Counted from the stretch's first letter, positions 36,038 through 45,593 are shown. The stretch: DNA of 64,000 nucleotides from Bacteroidota bacterium (GCA_023424015.1 JAFAEM010000010.1:124001-188000), one strand, 5' to 3'. Notes: a model not told the origin generated them from the sequence alone. A program made the numbers and translations.

Positions 36038-37332
36038 AGTTTGGCTACCATTTTCGCGGCAATATAACCACTGGTCCAGGCATGCTGAAAATTGAAACCA
36101 CCAGTGATGCCATCCACATCCAGGATCTCACCCGCGAAATACAGATTGGGAACTTTCCTGCTCATCATAGTATTGGGATCCACTTCACTGAGCTTGATTC
36201 CTCCTGCCGTTACAAATTCCTCTTTGAACGTGGTTTTCCCTTTGATGGAAAACGGGAAGCTGCATAAGTTTTTAATGAGCTTGTTTTGATCCTTCGCATG
36301 CAGGTCGGCCCAGCGTTTTTCTTTATCTATCGGGGCCTGGTCCAGGAAAAATTCCCAAAGCCTTTGCGGCAAACCAAAGGGATTGCGGTTGATCATTTTC
36401 TGGGAAGCGATCTCAAATCTTAAAAGCTGGAATCTTTTGATCAACTCCTGTTCAGAAGAACCGGGCAGCCAGTTGACGATGATCCCGAATTCCCAATTAC
36501 GTGCTTTGAGTTCCCGCGCAGCCCAGGCGCTGAGCCTAAGTACCGCGGGGCCGCTCAAACCCCAATGAGTGATCAGTAAGGGACCCTCCTGTTCCAACCT
36601 GGTACCAGCGATCCTTACAACGGCTTTTTCAACACTCACTCCCATCAATTTCGTGATCGCACTCCCCGGCATACCGGCAGGAATATTGAAAGTAAAAAGA
36701 GAAGGGACAGGTTCTTCGAAGCTATGCCCGGTGCGTGACAGCCATTCAAACATGGAAGATTTAGGATAACCTCCACAAGCAACGCAAACATATTCTGAAC
36801 GAATGGTCTCAGCATTGGAACAGACCAGTTGAAAGCCAAAATCCTTTACCTGCAGTTCTTTTACTTCCATACCGGTCCTTACCTCAACCCGGTGTCGATC
36901 TGCTTCTCTCAGCAGGCAATCCACGATAGTTTGTGATGAATTGGTAACAGGAAACATCCTGCCATCTGCCTCCGCTTTGAGAACCACACCACGTTCTTCA
37001 AACCACTTTATCGTGTCTGTTGTAAAGAACTGATGAAAGGCTTTTTTTACAAAATGGCCTCCACGTGGATACCTCCGGCTCATCTCAGTAATTTCAAAAC
37101 AGGCATGGGTAACATTGCACCGGCCGCCCCCGCTAATCCTGACTTTTGCTAAAATCTTATTTGACTTCTCCAGTATGGTGACCCTGAGTCCCGGGTGAAG
37201 CCTGGCCGCATTAACGGCGCAAAAAAAACCAGCCGCGCCGCCGCCAATCACGATTAGTTGGGCGCTGGCCTGTTTGGATGAGTTACCATGCACACTGGGT
37301 TCAGGCCGGGAATTTTCTTGCATGGCCATCAT
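36034..37332 (-). CDS. BaiN/HI0933-family flavoprotein
   Basis: 432 residues. An FAD-binding Rossmann motif LIVIGGGAAGFFCAVNAAR opens the protein; VRISGGGRCNVTHA and a C-terminal PNLYFAGEILDVDGITGGFN with the second FAD-binding motif are typical of the HI0933 (BaiN-like) family. Members reduce an unknown substrate with NAD(P)H; one relative is a gut bile-acid enzyme. It is convergent with the acyltransferase gene, with 4 bp shared by the two stop codons. Confidence 0.92.
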   Translation of the reverse strand: MMAMQENSRPEPSVHGNSSKQASAQLIVIGGGAAGFFCAVNAARLHPGLRVTILEKSNKILAKVRISGGGRCNVTHACFEITEMSRRYPRGGHFVKKAFHQFFTTDTIKWFEERGVVLKAEADGRMFPVTNSSQTIVDCLLREADRHRVEVRTGMEVKELQVKDFGFQLVCSNAETIRSEYVCVACGGYPKSSMFEWLSRTGHSFEEPVPSLFTFNIPAGMPGSAITKLMGVSVEKAVVRIAGTRLEQEGPLLITHWGLSGPAVLRLSAWAARELKARNWEFGIIVNWLPGSSEQELIKRFQLLRFEIASQKMINRNPFGLPQRLWEFFLDQAPIDKEKRWADLHAKDQNKLIKNLCSFPFSIKGKTTFKEEFVTAGGIKLSEVDPNTMMSRKVPNLYFAGEILDVDGITGGFNFQHAWTSGYIAAKMVAKL

Positions 37333-37356
37333 TTAATAAAGAATAATAGAAAACAC

Positions 37357-38184
37357 TTAAATGGTTTCAACCGGAGCTGTTGCCTTTCCGGCAGTAAACA
37401 GGTAAGGGTTGATCAGTTCTTCTTTTTCGATGATAGAGTAATCTGAAAGAATATCCGCCTGGTGTTTACGTACGGCGACATCATGCTCAAAATGCACAGA
37501 GGGTTTGCCGTCTTTTGTGCGAACGGTCCAGCCGTCGCTTTCCGTATACACCTCTTTCTTGCCAAGATTGATCATTGGTTCAATGGCGAGTACCATACCC
37601 TCCCTGAGTTTGGGGCCATTGCCTTTTTTACCATAGTTAGGCACCTGCGGATCTTCGTGCATACTTTTTCCAAGTCCATGACCCACGAGTTCTCTCACCA
37701 CACCATAACCATATTTCTTCTCGGTATGATCCTGGATGGCCCCTGAAATATCGCCGATCCGGTTGCCGGCTACGGCCTTTTCAATGCCTTTATACAAAGA
37801 TTCCTTTGTGTGTGTGATCAGGTCCATTATTTCTTTACCCGGGTCGCCAATGGCAAATGTATAAGCATGATCTCCATGCCAGCCGTCGAGAACAACCCCC
37901 ACATCTATCGAAACTATATCTCCTTCCTGCAGTTCGTTCTCGTTGGGAAAGCCATGCACTACCACGTCATTGACGGAAATGCATGAATTGAATGGATAAC
38001 CGTTATAATGCAGGAATGAAGGAATCGCCCTATGGTCAAGAATGTATTCACCGATCGTTTTATCCAGTGCTTTCGTGGTCACCCCGGGTTTGAGGATTTT
38101 CGCGATCTCAGACAGGGTTTTGCTGACCAGCAAAGCACTTTTCCGCATCAACTCAATTTGTTCGTCTGTTTTGATAATTATCAT
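37357..38184 (-). CDS. map: Type I methionine aminopeptidase
   Basis: 275 residues. It removes the initiator Met from new proteins. Metal ligands are visible: SIDVGVVLDGWHGDHAYTFA (two Asp), GHGLGKSMHEDP (His), AIEPMINLG (Glu) and HFEHDVAV (Glu). It follows secY as in many spc operons, but a terminator lies between. The infA-rpmJ-rpsM group that usually comes next is absent; a flavoprotein gene follows. Confidence 0.97.
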   Translation of the reverse strand: MIIIKTDEQIELMRKSALLVSKTLSEIAKILKPGVTTKALDKTIGEYILDHRAIPSFLHYNGYPFNSCISVNDVVVHGFPNENELQEGDIVSIDVGVVLDGWHGDHAYTFAIGDPGKEIMDLITHTKESLYKGIEKAVAGNRIGDISGAIQDHTEKKYGYGVVRELVGHGLGKSMHEDPQVPNYGKKGNGPKLREGMVLAIEPMINLGKKEVYTESDGWTVRTKDGKPSVHFEHDVAVRKHQADILSDYSIIEKEELINPYLFTAGKATAPVETI

Positions 38185-38207
38185 ATTGCAAATATCCTAA
38201 TAAAAAC

Positions 38208-38237
38208 AAAACCCGGCAAGTGAGATCGCCGGGTTTT
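38208..38237 (-). terminator. Terminator behind secY
   Basis: AAAACCCGGC and GCCGGGTTTT form a perfect ten-pair stem with a ten-base loop, followed on the minus strand by GTTTTTATT. It ends or weakens the ribosomal transcript ahead of map. Confidence 0.85.
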
Positions 38238-38257
38238 ACTTATCATTAATCTTTTCA

Positions 38258-39589
38258 TTAATACTGTACGGCTGAAGTAGTCTGCCTGCCCTGGATACGT
38301 CCACTTTTCATAAGACCGTCGTACTGACGCATGAGCAATTGGGTTTCGATCTGCTGGAGAGTATCCAGTACCACCCCTACCATGATCAGCAGTGAAGTAC
38401 CGCCGAAGAAAGTAGAGAAGCCCTGAGTAACACCGAGGCGCTGGGCGATACCCGGAAGAATACCAACAAACGCCAACAGGATCGCGCCGGGGAACGTGAT
38501 CTTATCCATCACACTGCCAATATAATCTGCAGTAGGCTGACCAGGTTTCACACCAGGTATGAATCCATTATTCTGCTTCAGGTTATCAGCAATCTGCTTA
38601 GGATTAAATATCAACGCGGTATACAGGAATGTAAAACCGATCACCACCACTGAATAGATCAGCATATAGAATCCGTTCTGGGGGTCGGTAAACATTCTTG
38701 AAAGTTCGTTGGGTTCCTTGCTGCCGAGCGTGATCAGAGTTGGCAGGAACATGATCGCCTGTGCAAAGATGATCGGCATTACACCGGAGCTGTTCACCTT
38801 CAGCGGAAGGAACTGACGTGCTCCGCCAAACTGCCTGTTGCCTACAATTTGCTTAGCATAATTCACAGGCACTTTACGTACGCCCTGGATCAAAAGGATA
38901 CATCCGAGGATGATCGCGATCAGGATAGCTATTTCAACGATAAAGATCAGGATGGAACCGGTACGCGTTGACTTGGCTACCAACTCCTGTGTAAAGGACT
39001 GTGGCAACCTTGCAAGGATACCGATCATGATGATCAGCGAGACACCATTTCCAAGGCCCTTGTCAGTGATCTTTTCACCCATCCACATCACGAACAATGT
39101 ACCTGCTGTAAGAATGATAACGGTTGAGTATTTGAAATAAGGTTCAAAAGCGGTGATGATAGCGCCAGATGAAGTCTGGTACAGGTAACCGATATAAGCA
39201 GAAGCCTGCACCAGTGTTACCAGCACGGTCAGGTAACGGGTGTATTGATTGATCTTTTTGCGACCGCTGTCACCTTCCTTTTGCATCTTTTGAAACTTGG
39301 GTACAAGTACAGTCATCAGCTGCATAAAGATCGACGCGGAGATATAAGGCATGATCCCGAGGGCAAAGATCGAAGCCATATTAAAGGCACCACCGGCAAA
39401 TGTATTGATCAGGTCGAGGATACCATTGCCTTCACCTGCACCGAGTTCCAGTTTTACAGGATCGATACCGGGTAATACGATGTGAGAACCTATGCGATAG
39501 ATTGTAATGAGCAACAGTGTAAAAAGTATCTTACTTCTCAGTTCCTCTATACCCCAGATGTTCTTAAGCGTTTGAATTAATTTCTTCAC
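38258..39589 (-). CDS. secY: Protein translocase subunit SecY
   Basis: 443 residues with ten predicted membrane helices, the channel of the Sec translocon. Landmark pieces are ISASIFMQLMTVLVP, YTRYLTVLVT, GLGNGVSLIIMIGILARLP and NSSGVMPIIFAQAI. Last gene of the spc operon here, with a terminator after it. A hairpin lies in the gap before it (39632-39666, AATTTTACT/AGTAAAATT). Confidence 0.97.
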   Translation of the reverse strand: MKKLIQTLKNIWGIEELRSKILFTLLLITIYRIGSHIVLPGIDPVKLELGAGEGNGILDLINTFAGGAFNMASIFALGIMPYISASIFMQLMTVLVPKFQKMQKEGDSGRKKINQYTRYLTVLVTLVQASAYIGYLYQTSSGAIITAFEPYFKYSTVIILTAGTLFVMWMGEKITDKGLGNGVSLIIMIGILARLPQSFTQELVAKSTRTGSILIFIVEIAILIAIILGCILLIQGVRKVPVNYAKQIVGNRQFGGARQFLPLKVNSSGVMPIIFAQAIMFLPTLITLGSKEPNELSRMFTDPQNGFYMLIYSVVVIGFTFLYTALIFNPKQIADNLKQNNGFIPGVKPGQPTADYIGSVMDKITFPGAILLAFVGILPGIAQRLGVTQGFSTFFGGTSLLIMVGVVLDTLQQIETQLLMRQYDGLMKSGRIQGRQTTSAVQY

Positions 39590-39631
39590 GGGAGTTAAAC
39601 AGATTTATGGGCCCTATGACAAAAAGACGCC

Positions 39632-39666
39632 AATTTTACTTTAGCGCCTTGCAATTTAGTAAAATT
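39632..39666 (-). other. Hairpin between rplO and secY
   Basis: AATTTTACT and AGTAAAATT pair perfectly over nine bases around a 17-base loop directly after the rplO stop. It has no T run and may protect the upstream mRNA end or tune secY expression. Confidence 0.5.
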
Positions 39667-40115
39667 TACTTAACAATTTCAATGGTACCACCAGCTGCTT
39701 CGATAGCCGATTTTGCCTTTTCGCTTACGGCATTCACCTTGAAACTGAATTTGTTCTTCAACTCGCCATTGCCCAGGATTTTCACTTTTTCATTCTGACC
39801 TATCAACCCGTTTACGTACAGGTTTTCGAGGTTGAATTCAGTGATATTGTATTTTTCAGCCAGTTGTTCGATCTGTCCCAGGTTGAGAACAGTGTATTCA
39901 ACACGGTGAGGGTTCTTGAATCCACGTTTTGGAATACGGCGCTGGATAGGCATCTGTCCGCCTTCATGGCCCATTTTTCTTTTATAACCGGCGCGGCTTT
40001 GTCCACCTTTAGTACCTTTTGTAGAAGTACCACCATGGCCTGAACCATCACCACGTCCAATTCTTTTGTCTTTGTGTGTTGCGCCTTTTGCAGGTCTTAA
40101 TTCGTGTAGTTTCAT
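39666..40115 (-). CDS. rplO: 50S ribosomal protein L15
   Basis: 149 residues, normal length. MKLHELRPAKGATHKDKRIG and the glycine-rich GRGDGSGHGGTSTKGTKGGQ are typical of L15, a late assembly protein of the large subunit contacting 23S rRNA. Confidence 0.97.
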   Translation of the reverse strand: MKLHELRPAKGATHKDKRIGRGDGSGHGGTSTKGTKGGQSRAGYKRKMGHEGGQMPIQRRIPKRGFKNPHRVEYTVLNLGQIEQLAEKYNITEFNLENLYVNGLIGQNEKVKILGNGELKNKFSFKVNAVSEKAKSAIEAAGGTIEIVK

Positions 40116-40177
40116 TTTGCTTTTATTTTTTACTCAGCGCCCCGAAAGCTGTTGGAGATGCGGGGCTCGCTTATTTT

Positions 40178-40250
40178 AATGTGAAAATGTGAGAGTGTGG
40201 TAAATGTGGAAATAGGATCCTTACATTTTCACATTTCCACATTTTCTAAT
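40178..40250. repeat. Intergenic inverted repeat of the TGTGGAAATGTGAAAATG family
   Basis: The 142-bp rplO-rpmD gap contains a left arm (AATGTGAAAATGTGAGAGTG, then GGTAAATGTGGAAATAGG) and a right arm TTACATTTTCACATTTCCAC that is nearly its reverse complement. It is a member of the family seen also at 45.6, 46.5 and 47.3 kb. Confidence 0.75.
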
Positions 40251-40257
40251 TACCTCA

Positions 40258-40440
40258 TTATTTGGCTTCCTCCACCTTCACCAGGTGCTCTACTTTACGT
40301 ACCATTCCCAATACCTGGGGTGTGGCTTCTACTTCTTTGGAAGCGTTTGTTTTATTCAAGCCCAGGGCTTTCAGGGTCAGCTTTTGACGCTCAGGCCTGT
40401 CGATCGGGCTTTTTACTAATGTTATCTTGATCTTTTTCAT
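40258..40440 (-). CDS. rpmD: 50S ribosomal protein L30
   Basis: 60 residues, the bacterial size. MKKIKITLVKSPIDRPERQK and the TLKALGLNKTN segment identify L30. Its place between rpsE and rplO is the standard spc order. Confidence 0.95.
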   Translation of the reverse strand: MKKIKITLVKSPIDRPERQKLTLKALGLNKTNASKEVEATPQVLGMVRKVEHLVKVEEAK

Positions 40441-40527
40441 GTGTTGAAAAGTTTAGGGTCAGGTTTGGGTTTAAGGCTTGAATTCCGATGAAAGAAACAA
40501 CTTTAAACTTTCAAACGCCGGGTTCCC

Positions 40528-41046
40528 TTATCCATTAAATACTTTCTTCAAACCCAGTGAACGGGTCTTTGCTACCGTTATGGGCTCACGCAGCATGGCC
40601 AACGCTTTGAAAGTTGCTTTGATCACATTGTGCGGGTTAGCAGAGCCGAGTGATTTGGCAAGAACGTCGGTGATACCGGCGCTTTCCAGTACAGCACGCA
40701 TAGAACCTCCGGCAATTACACCGGTACCTTGAGCGGCGGGTTTGATCATCACTTTAGCAGCGCCTTCCTTTGCCCATTGATCGTGCGGTATAGTGCCATG
40801 CATAACCGGAACCTTGATGAGGTTTTTCTTAGCATCCTCAATTCCTTTAGTAATGGCTTCCTGTACTTCCTTGGCTTTACCAAGACCATGGCCAACCACA
40901 CCGGCGCCATTGCCTACTACTACCAAAGCAGAGAAACTGAAGGCACGGCCACCCTTGGTTGTTTTAACCACGCGGTTGATCGAAACCACTTTATCTTTTA
41001 ACTCGAGATCACCGGCTTTTACCCTGTTTAAATTTACTTTTGACAT
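40528..41046 (-). CDS. rpsE: 30S ribosomal protein S5
   Basis: 172 residues. The dsRNA-binding start is [20 protein letters not shown] and the conserved [20 protein letters not shown] follows; S5 shapes decoding accuracy at the mRNA entry side. Start [12 protein letters not shown] is good. Confidence 0.97.
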   Translation of the reverse strand: MSKVNLNRVKAGDLELKDKVVSINRVVKTTKGGRAFSFSALVVVGNGAGVVGHGLGKAKEVQEAITKGIEDAKKNLIKVPVMHGTIPHDQWAKEGAAKVMIKPAAQGTGVIAGGSMRAVLESAGITDVLAKSLGSANPHNVIKATFKALAMLREPITVAKTRSLGLKKVFNG

Positions 41047-41096
41047 TATTTCAATTTGAAATTTGAACCCGGACTGAACCAGGTTGGATTTTGAAA

Positions 41097-41459
41097 TTAG
41101 AACTGCAAACCACCTTCCCTGGCGCCGTCAGCAACTGATTTTACACGGCCATGGTATAAATAACCACCACGGTCAAAGGTTACATTTTTAATGCCCAGCT
41201 CGGAAGCTTTCCTGGCGATAGCTTCGCCCACCAGTTTGCTCTTTTCAACTTTATTGACCTTTTGCGTGGCGATAGCTTTGTCTTTCGATGATGCAGCTGC
41301 CAGAGTCTGGCCATTCTGATCGTCGATCAGCTGAACATAGATATCCGTGTTGCTTCTGAAAACAGACAGCCTTGGCTTTTCAGCCGTGCCGGCGCCGATC
41401 TTCCTGCGAATGCGGTACCTGATGTTTTGCCTTCTTGTCGATTTAACCTTTGCGTTCAT
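41097..41459 (-). CDS. rplR: 50S ribosomal protein L18
   Basis: 120 residues. [38 protein letters not shown] and [20 protein letters not shown] are characteristic of L18, which binds 5S rRNA. Confidence 0.97.
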   Translation of the reverse strand: MNAKVKSTRRQNIRYRIRRKIGAGTAEKPRLSVFRSNTDIYVQLIDDQNGQTLAAASSKDKAIATQKVNKVEKSKLVGEAIARKASELGIKNVTFDRGGYLYHGRVKSVADGAREGGLQF

Positions 41460-41495
41460 TTTCTTTCTATTTTACAATCCTGATGCTGCCAGGAT

Positions 41496-41550
41496 AATTT
41501 GAAAATTTGTGAATTTGAAAATTTGAAAATGGGTTTTCAAAACTTCAAAC
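41496..41550. repeat. Intergenic TTTGAAAA repeat between rplR and rplF
   Basis: AATTTGAAAATTTGTGAATT continues as further TTTGAAAA units, and the right arm TTTTCAAAACTTCAAACC is close to its reverse complement. A shorter relative with TTTGAAATTTGAACC and TTTGAAATT lies in the rpsE-rplR gap at 41049-41100. Confidence 0.7.
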
Positions 41551-41553
41551 CAA

Positions 41554-42108
41554 TTATTTACCAGCTGCTTTACCGGCTTTCTTACGAACCACTTCACCCA
41601 CATAACGCACACCTTTTCCTTTGTAAGGCTCAGGTTTACGGAGACTGCGAAGTTTTGCCGCAACCTGTCCCAGCAATTGCTTGTCGATACCTTCCAGCGT
41701 AATGATTGGGTTCTGACCTTTCAACTGTTCCGTAGCCACTTTCAGCTCTTTGGGTACTTCAAAAATGATATTGTGTGAAAAGCCGAGTGCCAGGTCAAGT
41801 ACATTGCCCTGGTTGGCAGCCTTGAAACCCACACCTATCAATTCGAGCTTGCGGCTATAACCATCTGTTACACCTTTCACCAGGTTGGCGATCAACGCAC
41901 GATAGAGTCCATGCATTGCGCGGTGCCTGATCTGGTCGGTAGGACGGGTTACAGTAGCCTGGCCATCTTTTACCTCCACTTTGATATCGCGGTCGATCGC
42001 CTGCTTCAATTCACCTTTAGGGCCCTTCACAGTAACCACATTATCATTACCAACGCTGATGGTTACACCAGCCGGAACAGAGATTATTTTTTTTCCTATA
42101 CGAGACAT
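41554..42108 (-). CDS. rplF: 50S ribosomal protein L6
   Basis: 184 residues with the two-repeat L6 fold: MSRIGKKIISVPAGVTISVG at the start and the C-terminal KPEPYKGKGVRYVGEVVRKK that contacts the sarcin-ricin loop. Confidence 0.97.
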   Translation of the reverse strand: MSRIGKKIISVPAGVTISVGNDNVVTVKGPKGELKQAIDRDIKVEVKDGQATVTRPTDQIRHRAMHGLYRALIANLVKGVTDGYSRKLELIGVGFKAANQGNVLDLALGFSHNIIFEVPKELKVATEQLKGQNPIITLEGIDKQLLGQVAAKLRSLRKPEPYKGKGVRYVGEVVRKKAGKAAGK

Positions 42109-42238
42109 AATGAGTTCAAATTTGATTGAGTTATTTTAAAATGTATTGAATGTGTTCAGTTACCGTATAGAGAACTTATATTATCATTCAACACTTATAT
42201 CAGTGCAACCCGAAAAATTCAGGTTGCCAAATTCATTA

Positions 42239-42637
42239 TTAATATATATAACAAAGAACCTCGCCACCCACATTCTGCGCTTTGGCTTCTTTATCGGTCA
42301 TCACTCCTTTGGAAGTGGACACGATAGCCACACCCAGTCCATTCTTCACACGACGGAAATCAGCGGGTTTAGCATACTGGCGCAAACCAGGACGGCTGAC
42401 CCTTTCCATGGTCCTAATGGCAGGTTGCTTTGTAGAAGGATCATACTTCAGGGCGATCTTTATCACGCCTTGTTTGTTGTCATCCTCAAATTTGTACTTC
42501 AGGATATAACCCTGTCCGTACAAAATTTCAGTCATCCGTTTCTTCAGGTTTGAAGCAGGAATATCCACTACACGGTGACCCGCCATCTGTGCATTACGGA
42601 TTCTGGTCAGGAAGTCTGCTATAGGATCTGTTACCAT
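42239..42637 (-). CDS. rpsH: 30S ribosomal protein S8
   Basis: 132 residues. DPIADFLTRIRNAQMAGHRV and STSKGVMTDKEAKAQNVGGE are the usual S8 signatures. S8 binds 16S rRNA early and in enterobacteria represses the spc operon; no copy of such a site was identified here. Confidence 0.97.
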   Translation of the reverse strand: MVTDPIADFLTRIRNAQMAGHRVVDIPASNLKKRMTEILYGQGYILKYKFEDDNKQGVIKIALKYDPSTKQPAIRTMERVSRPGLRQYAKPADFRRVKNGLGVAIVSTSKGVMTDKEAKAQNVGGEVLCYIY

Positions 42638-42667
42638 TTTATAACTATTATCAGTTTTTAATTTATT

Positions 42668-42740
42668 TCGTGAGACGTCAATCGTCAGTTATCAAAAATT
42701 CAACACTAAGGAGTCGCACTCACGATACGCGACTCACGAT
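42668..42740. repeat. TCGTGAG-type intergenic inverted repeat
   Basis: In the rpsH-rpsN gap TCGTGAGACGTCAATCGTCA faces GTCGCACTCACGATACGCGA and a final CTCACGA; outer arms TCGTGAG/CTCACGA pair exactly. Same architecture as its neighbours, with different short units. Confidence 0.65.
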
Positions 42741-42746
42741 TTTTTT

Positions 42747-43016
42747 TTACCAGCTCGCTTTCTTCAGCCCTGGTATTTTGCCATTCAAAGCCATATCGCG
42801 CAATGCCACCCTGGAGATGCCGAAATAACGAACATACCCTTTAGGACGACCAGTGAGCTGGCAACGATTCTTCAAACGAACCTTAGAAGAGTTTTTAGGC
42901 AACGCATCCAGCGCCTGCCAGTCGCCCGCTTTCTTCAGCTCCTCGCGTTTAGCTGCGTACTGGGCTACCATTTTCTCTCTCTTAAGTTGCCTGGCTTTAA
43001 TTGATGTCTTAGCCAT
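42747..43016 (-). CDS. rpsN: 30S ribosomal protein S14 (zinc-free form)
   Basis: 89 residues, long form lacking the CxxC zinc motifs: [32 protein letters not shown] [20 protein letters not shown] and GLKKASW at the end. It organises the 30S head. Confidence 0.96.
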   Translation of the reverse strand: MAKTSIKARQLKREKMVAQYAAKREELKKAGDWQALDALPKNSSKVRLKNRCQLTGRPKGYVRYFGISRVALRDMALNGKIPGLKKASW

Positions 43017-43047
43017 AATCTATTTTATTTTCAGTTTTAACTTCAGT

Positions 43048-43623
43048 CTAATTAGATTCTTTCTTTGCGTTTCTGAAAGGCATCCCCAGCTCTTTCAGCA
43101 GCTCATAAGCTTCTTCGTCGGTATTGGCTGTTGTCACAAAGGTGATATCAAGACCAGTGATCTTATTTACCTTGTCGATATCTATCTCAGGGAATATGAT
43201 CTGCTCAGTAACACCAAGTGTATAGTTACCACGACCATCAAATGCTTTCTCATTTACACCCTTGAAGTCACGTACACGTGGCAGGGCTACGGCGATCAGG
43301 CGATCCAAAAACTCATACATTTTCACACCACGCAAGGTTACCCTTGCACCGATCGGCATGTTCTTACGCAGTTTGAAATTGGAGATGTCTTTTTTAGACA
43401 TGGTCGCTACTGCTCTTTGTCCGCTGATGGTCGTCAGCTCATCCACCGCGATATCCACCAGTTTTTTATCGGTTACTGCACCATTCACACCACGGTTCAG
43501 GCAGATCTTCTCCAGCTTGGGAGCCTGCATTACTGATCCGTAACCAAACTTTTTAACCAGGGCAGGTACCACTTCTTTCCTGTACTTGTCTGCCAGTCTC
43601 GGGGTATATGTTTTCGTTGTCAT
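43048..43623 (-). CDS. rplE: 50S ribosomal protein L5
   Basis: 191 residues from ATG 43623; a TTG three codons earlier also keeps the frame. [40 protein letters not shown] and [17 protein letters not shown] are typical. L5 binds 5S rRNA and contacts P-site tRNA. Confidence 0.96.
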   Translation of the reverse strand: MTTKTYTPRLADKYRKEVVPALVKKFGYGSVMQAPKLEKICLNRGVNGAVTDKKLVDIAVDELTTISGQRAVATMSKKDISNFKLRKNMPIGARVTLRGVKMYEFLDRLIAVALPRVRDFKGVNEKAFDGRGNYTLGVTEQIIFPEIDIDKVNKITGLDITFVTTANTDEEAYELLKELGMPFRNAKKESN

Positions 43624-43652
43624 ACTATTCAATTATTTCAGGGGTTGGTGAA

Positions 43653-43988
43653 TTAGATCCTTTCACCCGATTTTTTAGATATGCGAACTGATTTACCATC
43701 AGCCTTTTCTCTTTTCACTTTGGCAGGCGCTTTTGCTTTGGCGTCCCAGAGCATAACATTGCTGATATGGATCGGGGCTTCAGTCTTTACGATCCCACCC
43801 TTTGTGTTCTGGGCTGAAGGCTTGGTGTGCTTGGTCACAATATTCACTCCTTCCACCAGCACCTTTGCTTTATCAATCAACACTTCTTTTACAACACGGG
43901 GTTTTGACAGGTCTTTGTCATCACCAGTGATCACGATCACGTTATCACCTTTTTTAATGTTGTACTTTGGTTTAAATCTTGTCTTCAT
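43653..43988 (-). CDS. rplX: 50S ribosomal protein L24
   Basis: 111 residues with the KOW motif KKGDNVIVITGDDKDLSKPR and TKHTKPSAQNTKGGIVKTEA. L24 starts 50S assembly and sits at the exit tunnel. Confidence 0.96.
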   Translation of the reverse strand: MKTRFKPKYNIKKGDNVIVITGDDKDLSKPRVVKEVLIDKAKVLVEGVNIVTKHTKPSAQNTKGGIVKTEAPIHISNVMLWDAKAKAPAKVKREKADGKSVRISKKSGERI

Positions 43989-43996
43989 TTTATTTT

Positions 43997-44111
43997 AAGC
44001 TTTGAGCTTTTAGCTGCGCGCTGCGCGCTGCGAGCTGCGAGCATTTATCAATTAACAACTAACTTTTATTCTTTTTACGGCTCGTAGCTTGCGGCTCACG
44101 GCTCGTAGCTG
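43997..44111. repeat. GCTGCGA-type intergenic inverted repeat, copy 1
   Basis: The rplX-rplN gap is filled by TTTGAGCTTTTAGCTGCGCG and repeated GCTGCGA units, an A/T-rich middle (ATTTATCAATTAACAACTAA) and a right arm of TACGGCTCGTAGCTTGCGGC units that is roughly the reverse complement of the left. A second copy is in the next gap. Confidence 0.8.
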
Positions 44112-44112
44112 T

Positions 44113-44481
44113 TTACAATACCTCGGGCGCCAGTGAAACGATCTTCATATAACCCTTGTCGCGCAGTTCCCTGGCCACTGGTCCGAAAATACGTGTACCT
44201 CTGGGCTCATCAGCCTGGTTGAGGATCACCACCGCGTTGTCGTCAAAACGGATATAAGAACCGTCTTTGCGGCGAAGCTTGTTGGTAGTACGAACGATCA
44301 CTGCTTTGGCAACCGTGCCTTTTTTGATACCACCCGCAGGCAGCGCGTCTTTGATGGTCACTACGATCTTATCGCCGATCCCGGCATAACGCTGACCGCT
44401 ATTACCCAGTACACGGATGCAGAGAACTTCCTTGGCACCGCTATTATCCGCAACATTTAACCGGCTTTCTTGCTGAATCAT
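44113..44481 (-). CDS. rplN: 50S ribosomal protein L14
   Basis: 122 residues from ATG 44481 ([20 protein letters not shown]), the family start; the extra 18 codons upstream come from the repeat region. L14 sits at the subunit interface (bridge with 16S rRNA). Confidence 0.97.
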   Translation of the reverse strand: MIQQESRLNVADNSGAKEVLCIRVLGNSGQRYAGIGDKIVVTIKDALPAGGIKKGTVAKAVIVRTTNKLRRKDGSYIRFDDNAVVILNQADEPRGTRIFGPVARELRDKGYMKIVSLAPEVL

Positions 44482-44487
44482 ATTTTT

Positions 44488-44593
44488 AAGCTTTGAGCTA
44501 TTAGCTGCGAGCTGCGAGCTCCGAGCATTTAGCAATTAATAACTATCATTTATCATTTTACGGCTCGTAGCTCATCGCTCGTAGCTCGTAGCT
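44488..44593. repeat. GCTGCGA-type intergenic inverted repeat, copy 2
   Basis: The rplN-rpsQ gap repeats the pattern of copy 1: AAGCTTTGAGCTATTAGCTG then GCGAGCT units, middle TTAGCAATTAATAACTATCA, and a right arm of GGCTCGTAGCTCATCGCTCG. Start, middle and end are recognisably homologous to copy 1 while the unit numbers differ. Confidence 0.8.
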
Positions 44594-44599
44594 TTTTTC

Positions 44600-44857
44600 T
44601 TATTTCACTTTCTCTACCACCTCAACCAGTCTCCAGCGCTTGGTCTTGCTCAGCGGACGGGTTTCCATGATCATTACCAGGTCACCAACACTGCACTCGT
44701 TTTTCTCGTCATGCGCATGAAACTTGGTTGTCTTTTTTACGAACTTCCCATAGATCGGGTGCTTTACTTTTCTTTCAACAATAACAGTGATGGTCTTTTC
44801 CATCTTGTTGCTTGTTACAAACCCTAATCTTGTTTTTCTTAAATTTCTTTCTTGCAT
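44600..44857 (-). CDS. rpsQ: 30S ribosomal protein S17
   Basis: 85 residues; [20 protein letters not shown] and the end [20 protein letters not shown] are standard S17, an early 16S-binding protein. Confidence 0.96.
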   Translation of the reverse strand: MQERNLRKTRLGFVTSNKMEKTITVIVERKVKHPIYGKFVKKTTKFHAHDEKNECSVGDLVMIMETRPLSKTKRWRLVEVVEKVK

Positions 44858-44869
44858 TTTATTAGCTTT

Positions 44870-45079
44870 TTATGCTTGCTGTTGCTTTAACTTCAGTTCC
44901 GTTTGCAGACGGGCAATGTCCCGGCGTACACCACGGATCGTCATTGGATTTTCCAAAGGAGAGATCGCATGCGCAAACTCCAGCTTTTTCAAACGGAGCT
45001 TCTCTTCCTCCAACCGCGCTACCAGCTCGCTCTCGTTCAAACTGCGGATACTTTTTACAAAATCTGCTTTCTTTGACAT
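44870..45079 (-). CDS. rpmC: 50S ribosomal protein L29
   Basis: 69 residues, two-helix protein at the tunnel exit: EEEKLRLKKLEFAHAISPLE with RGVRRDIARLQTEL. Only 12 bp from rpsQ, the one tight junction in this part of the operon. Confidence 0.94.
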   Translation of the reverse strand: MSKKADFVKSIRSLNESELVARLEEEKLRLKKLEFAHAISPLENPMTIRGVRRDIARLQTELKLKQQQA

Positions 45080-45164
45080 CTTTATTAATTTGATAGTTTT
45101 TGAACCCGGCTACTGCCTTTAGAAATCCTGGAAACATCCTGAACCGGCTGTTTCCGAGTCCCTT

Positions 45165-45587
45165 TTATGCAGTTACCAAATCTCTTCTAACGATGAACTT
45201 TGTTTTGATTGGCAGTTTACCGGCAGCTAGGGCCAGCGCTTCACGGGCGATCTGTTCGCTCACACCATCGATCTCGAAAATGATACGACCAGGTTGTACC
45301 ACGGCAGCCCAGTACTCCAGGTTACCTTTACCTTTACCCATCCTCACTTCCGCAGGTTTCTTGGTAATAGGCTTGTCAGGAAAAATCCGGATCCACACGT
45401 TACCTTCCCTTTTCATCTGGCGGGTAAGCGCCTGGCGCGCAGCTTCAATCTGGCGGTCGGTGATCCAATGGCTGTCCAATGCCTTCAAAGCATAAGAACC
45501 AAAAGATATAGTCGTCCCCCTCTTCGCGTCGCCTTTCATGCGACCTTTCTGCATCTTCCTGTGTTTCGTTCTTTTCGGTTGTAACAT
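45165..45587 (-). CDS. rplP: 50S ribosomal protein L16
   Basis: 140 residues from ATG 45587 ([20 protein letters not shown]), the family start; codons further upstream come from the TTTGAAAA element. L16 organises the A-site region of 23S r[23 protein letters not shown] is typical. Confidence 0.97.
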   Translation of the reverse strand: MLQPKRTKHRKMQKGRMKGDAKRGTTISFGSYALKALDSHWITDRQIEAARQALTRQMKREGNVWIRIFPDKPITKKPAEVRMGKGKGNLEYWAAVVQPGRIIFEIDGVSEQIAREALALAAGKLPIKTKFIVRRDLVTA

Positions 45588-45593
45588 TTTAAG

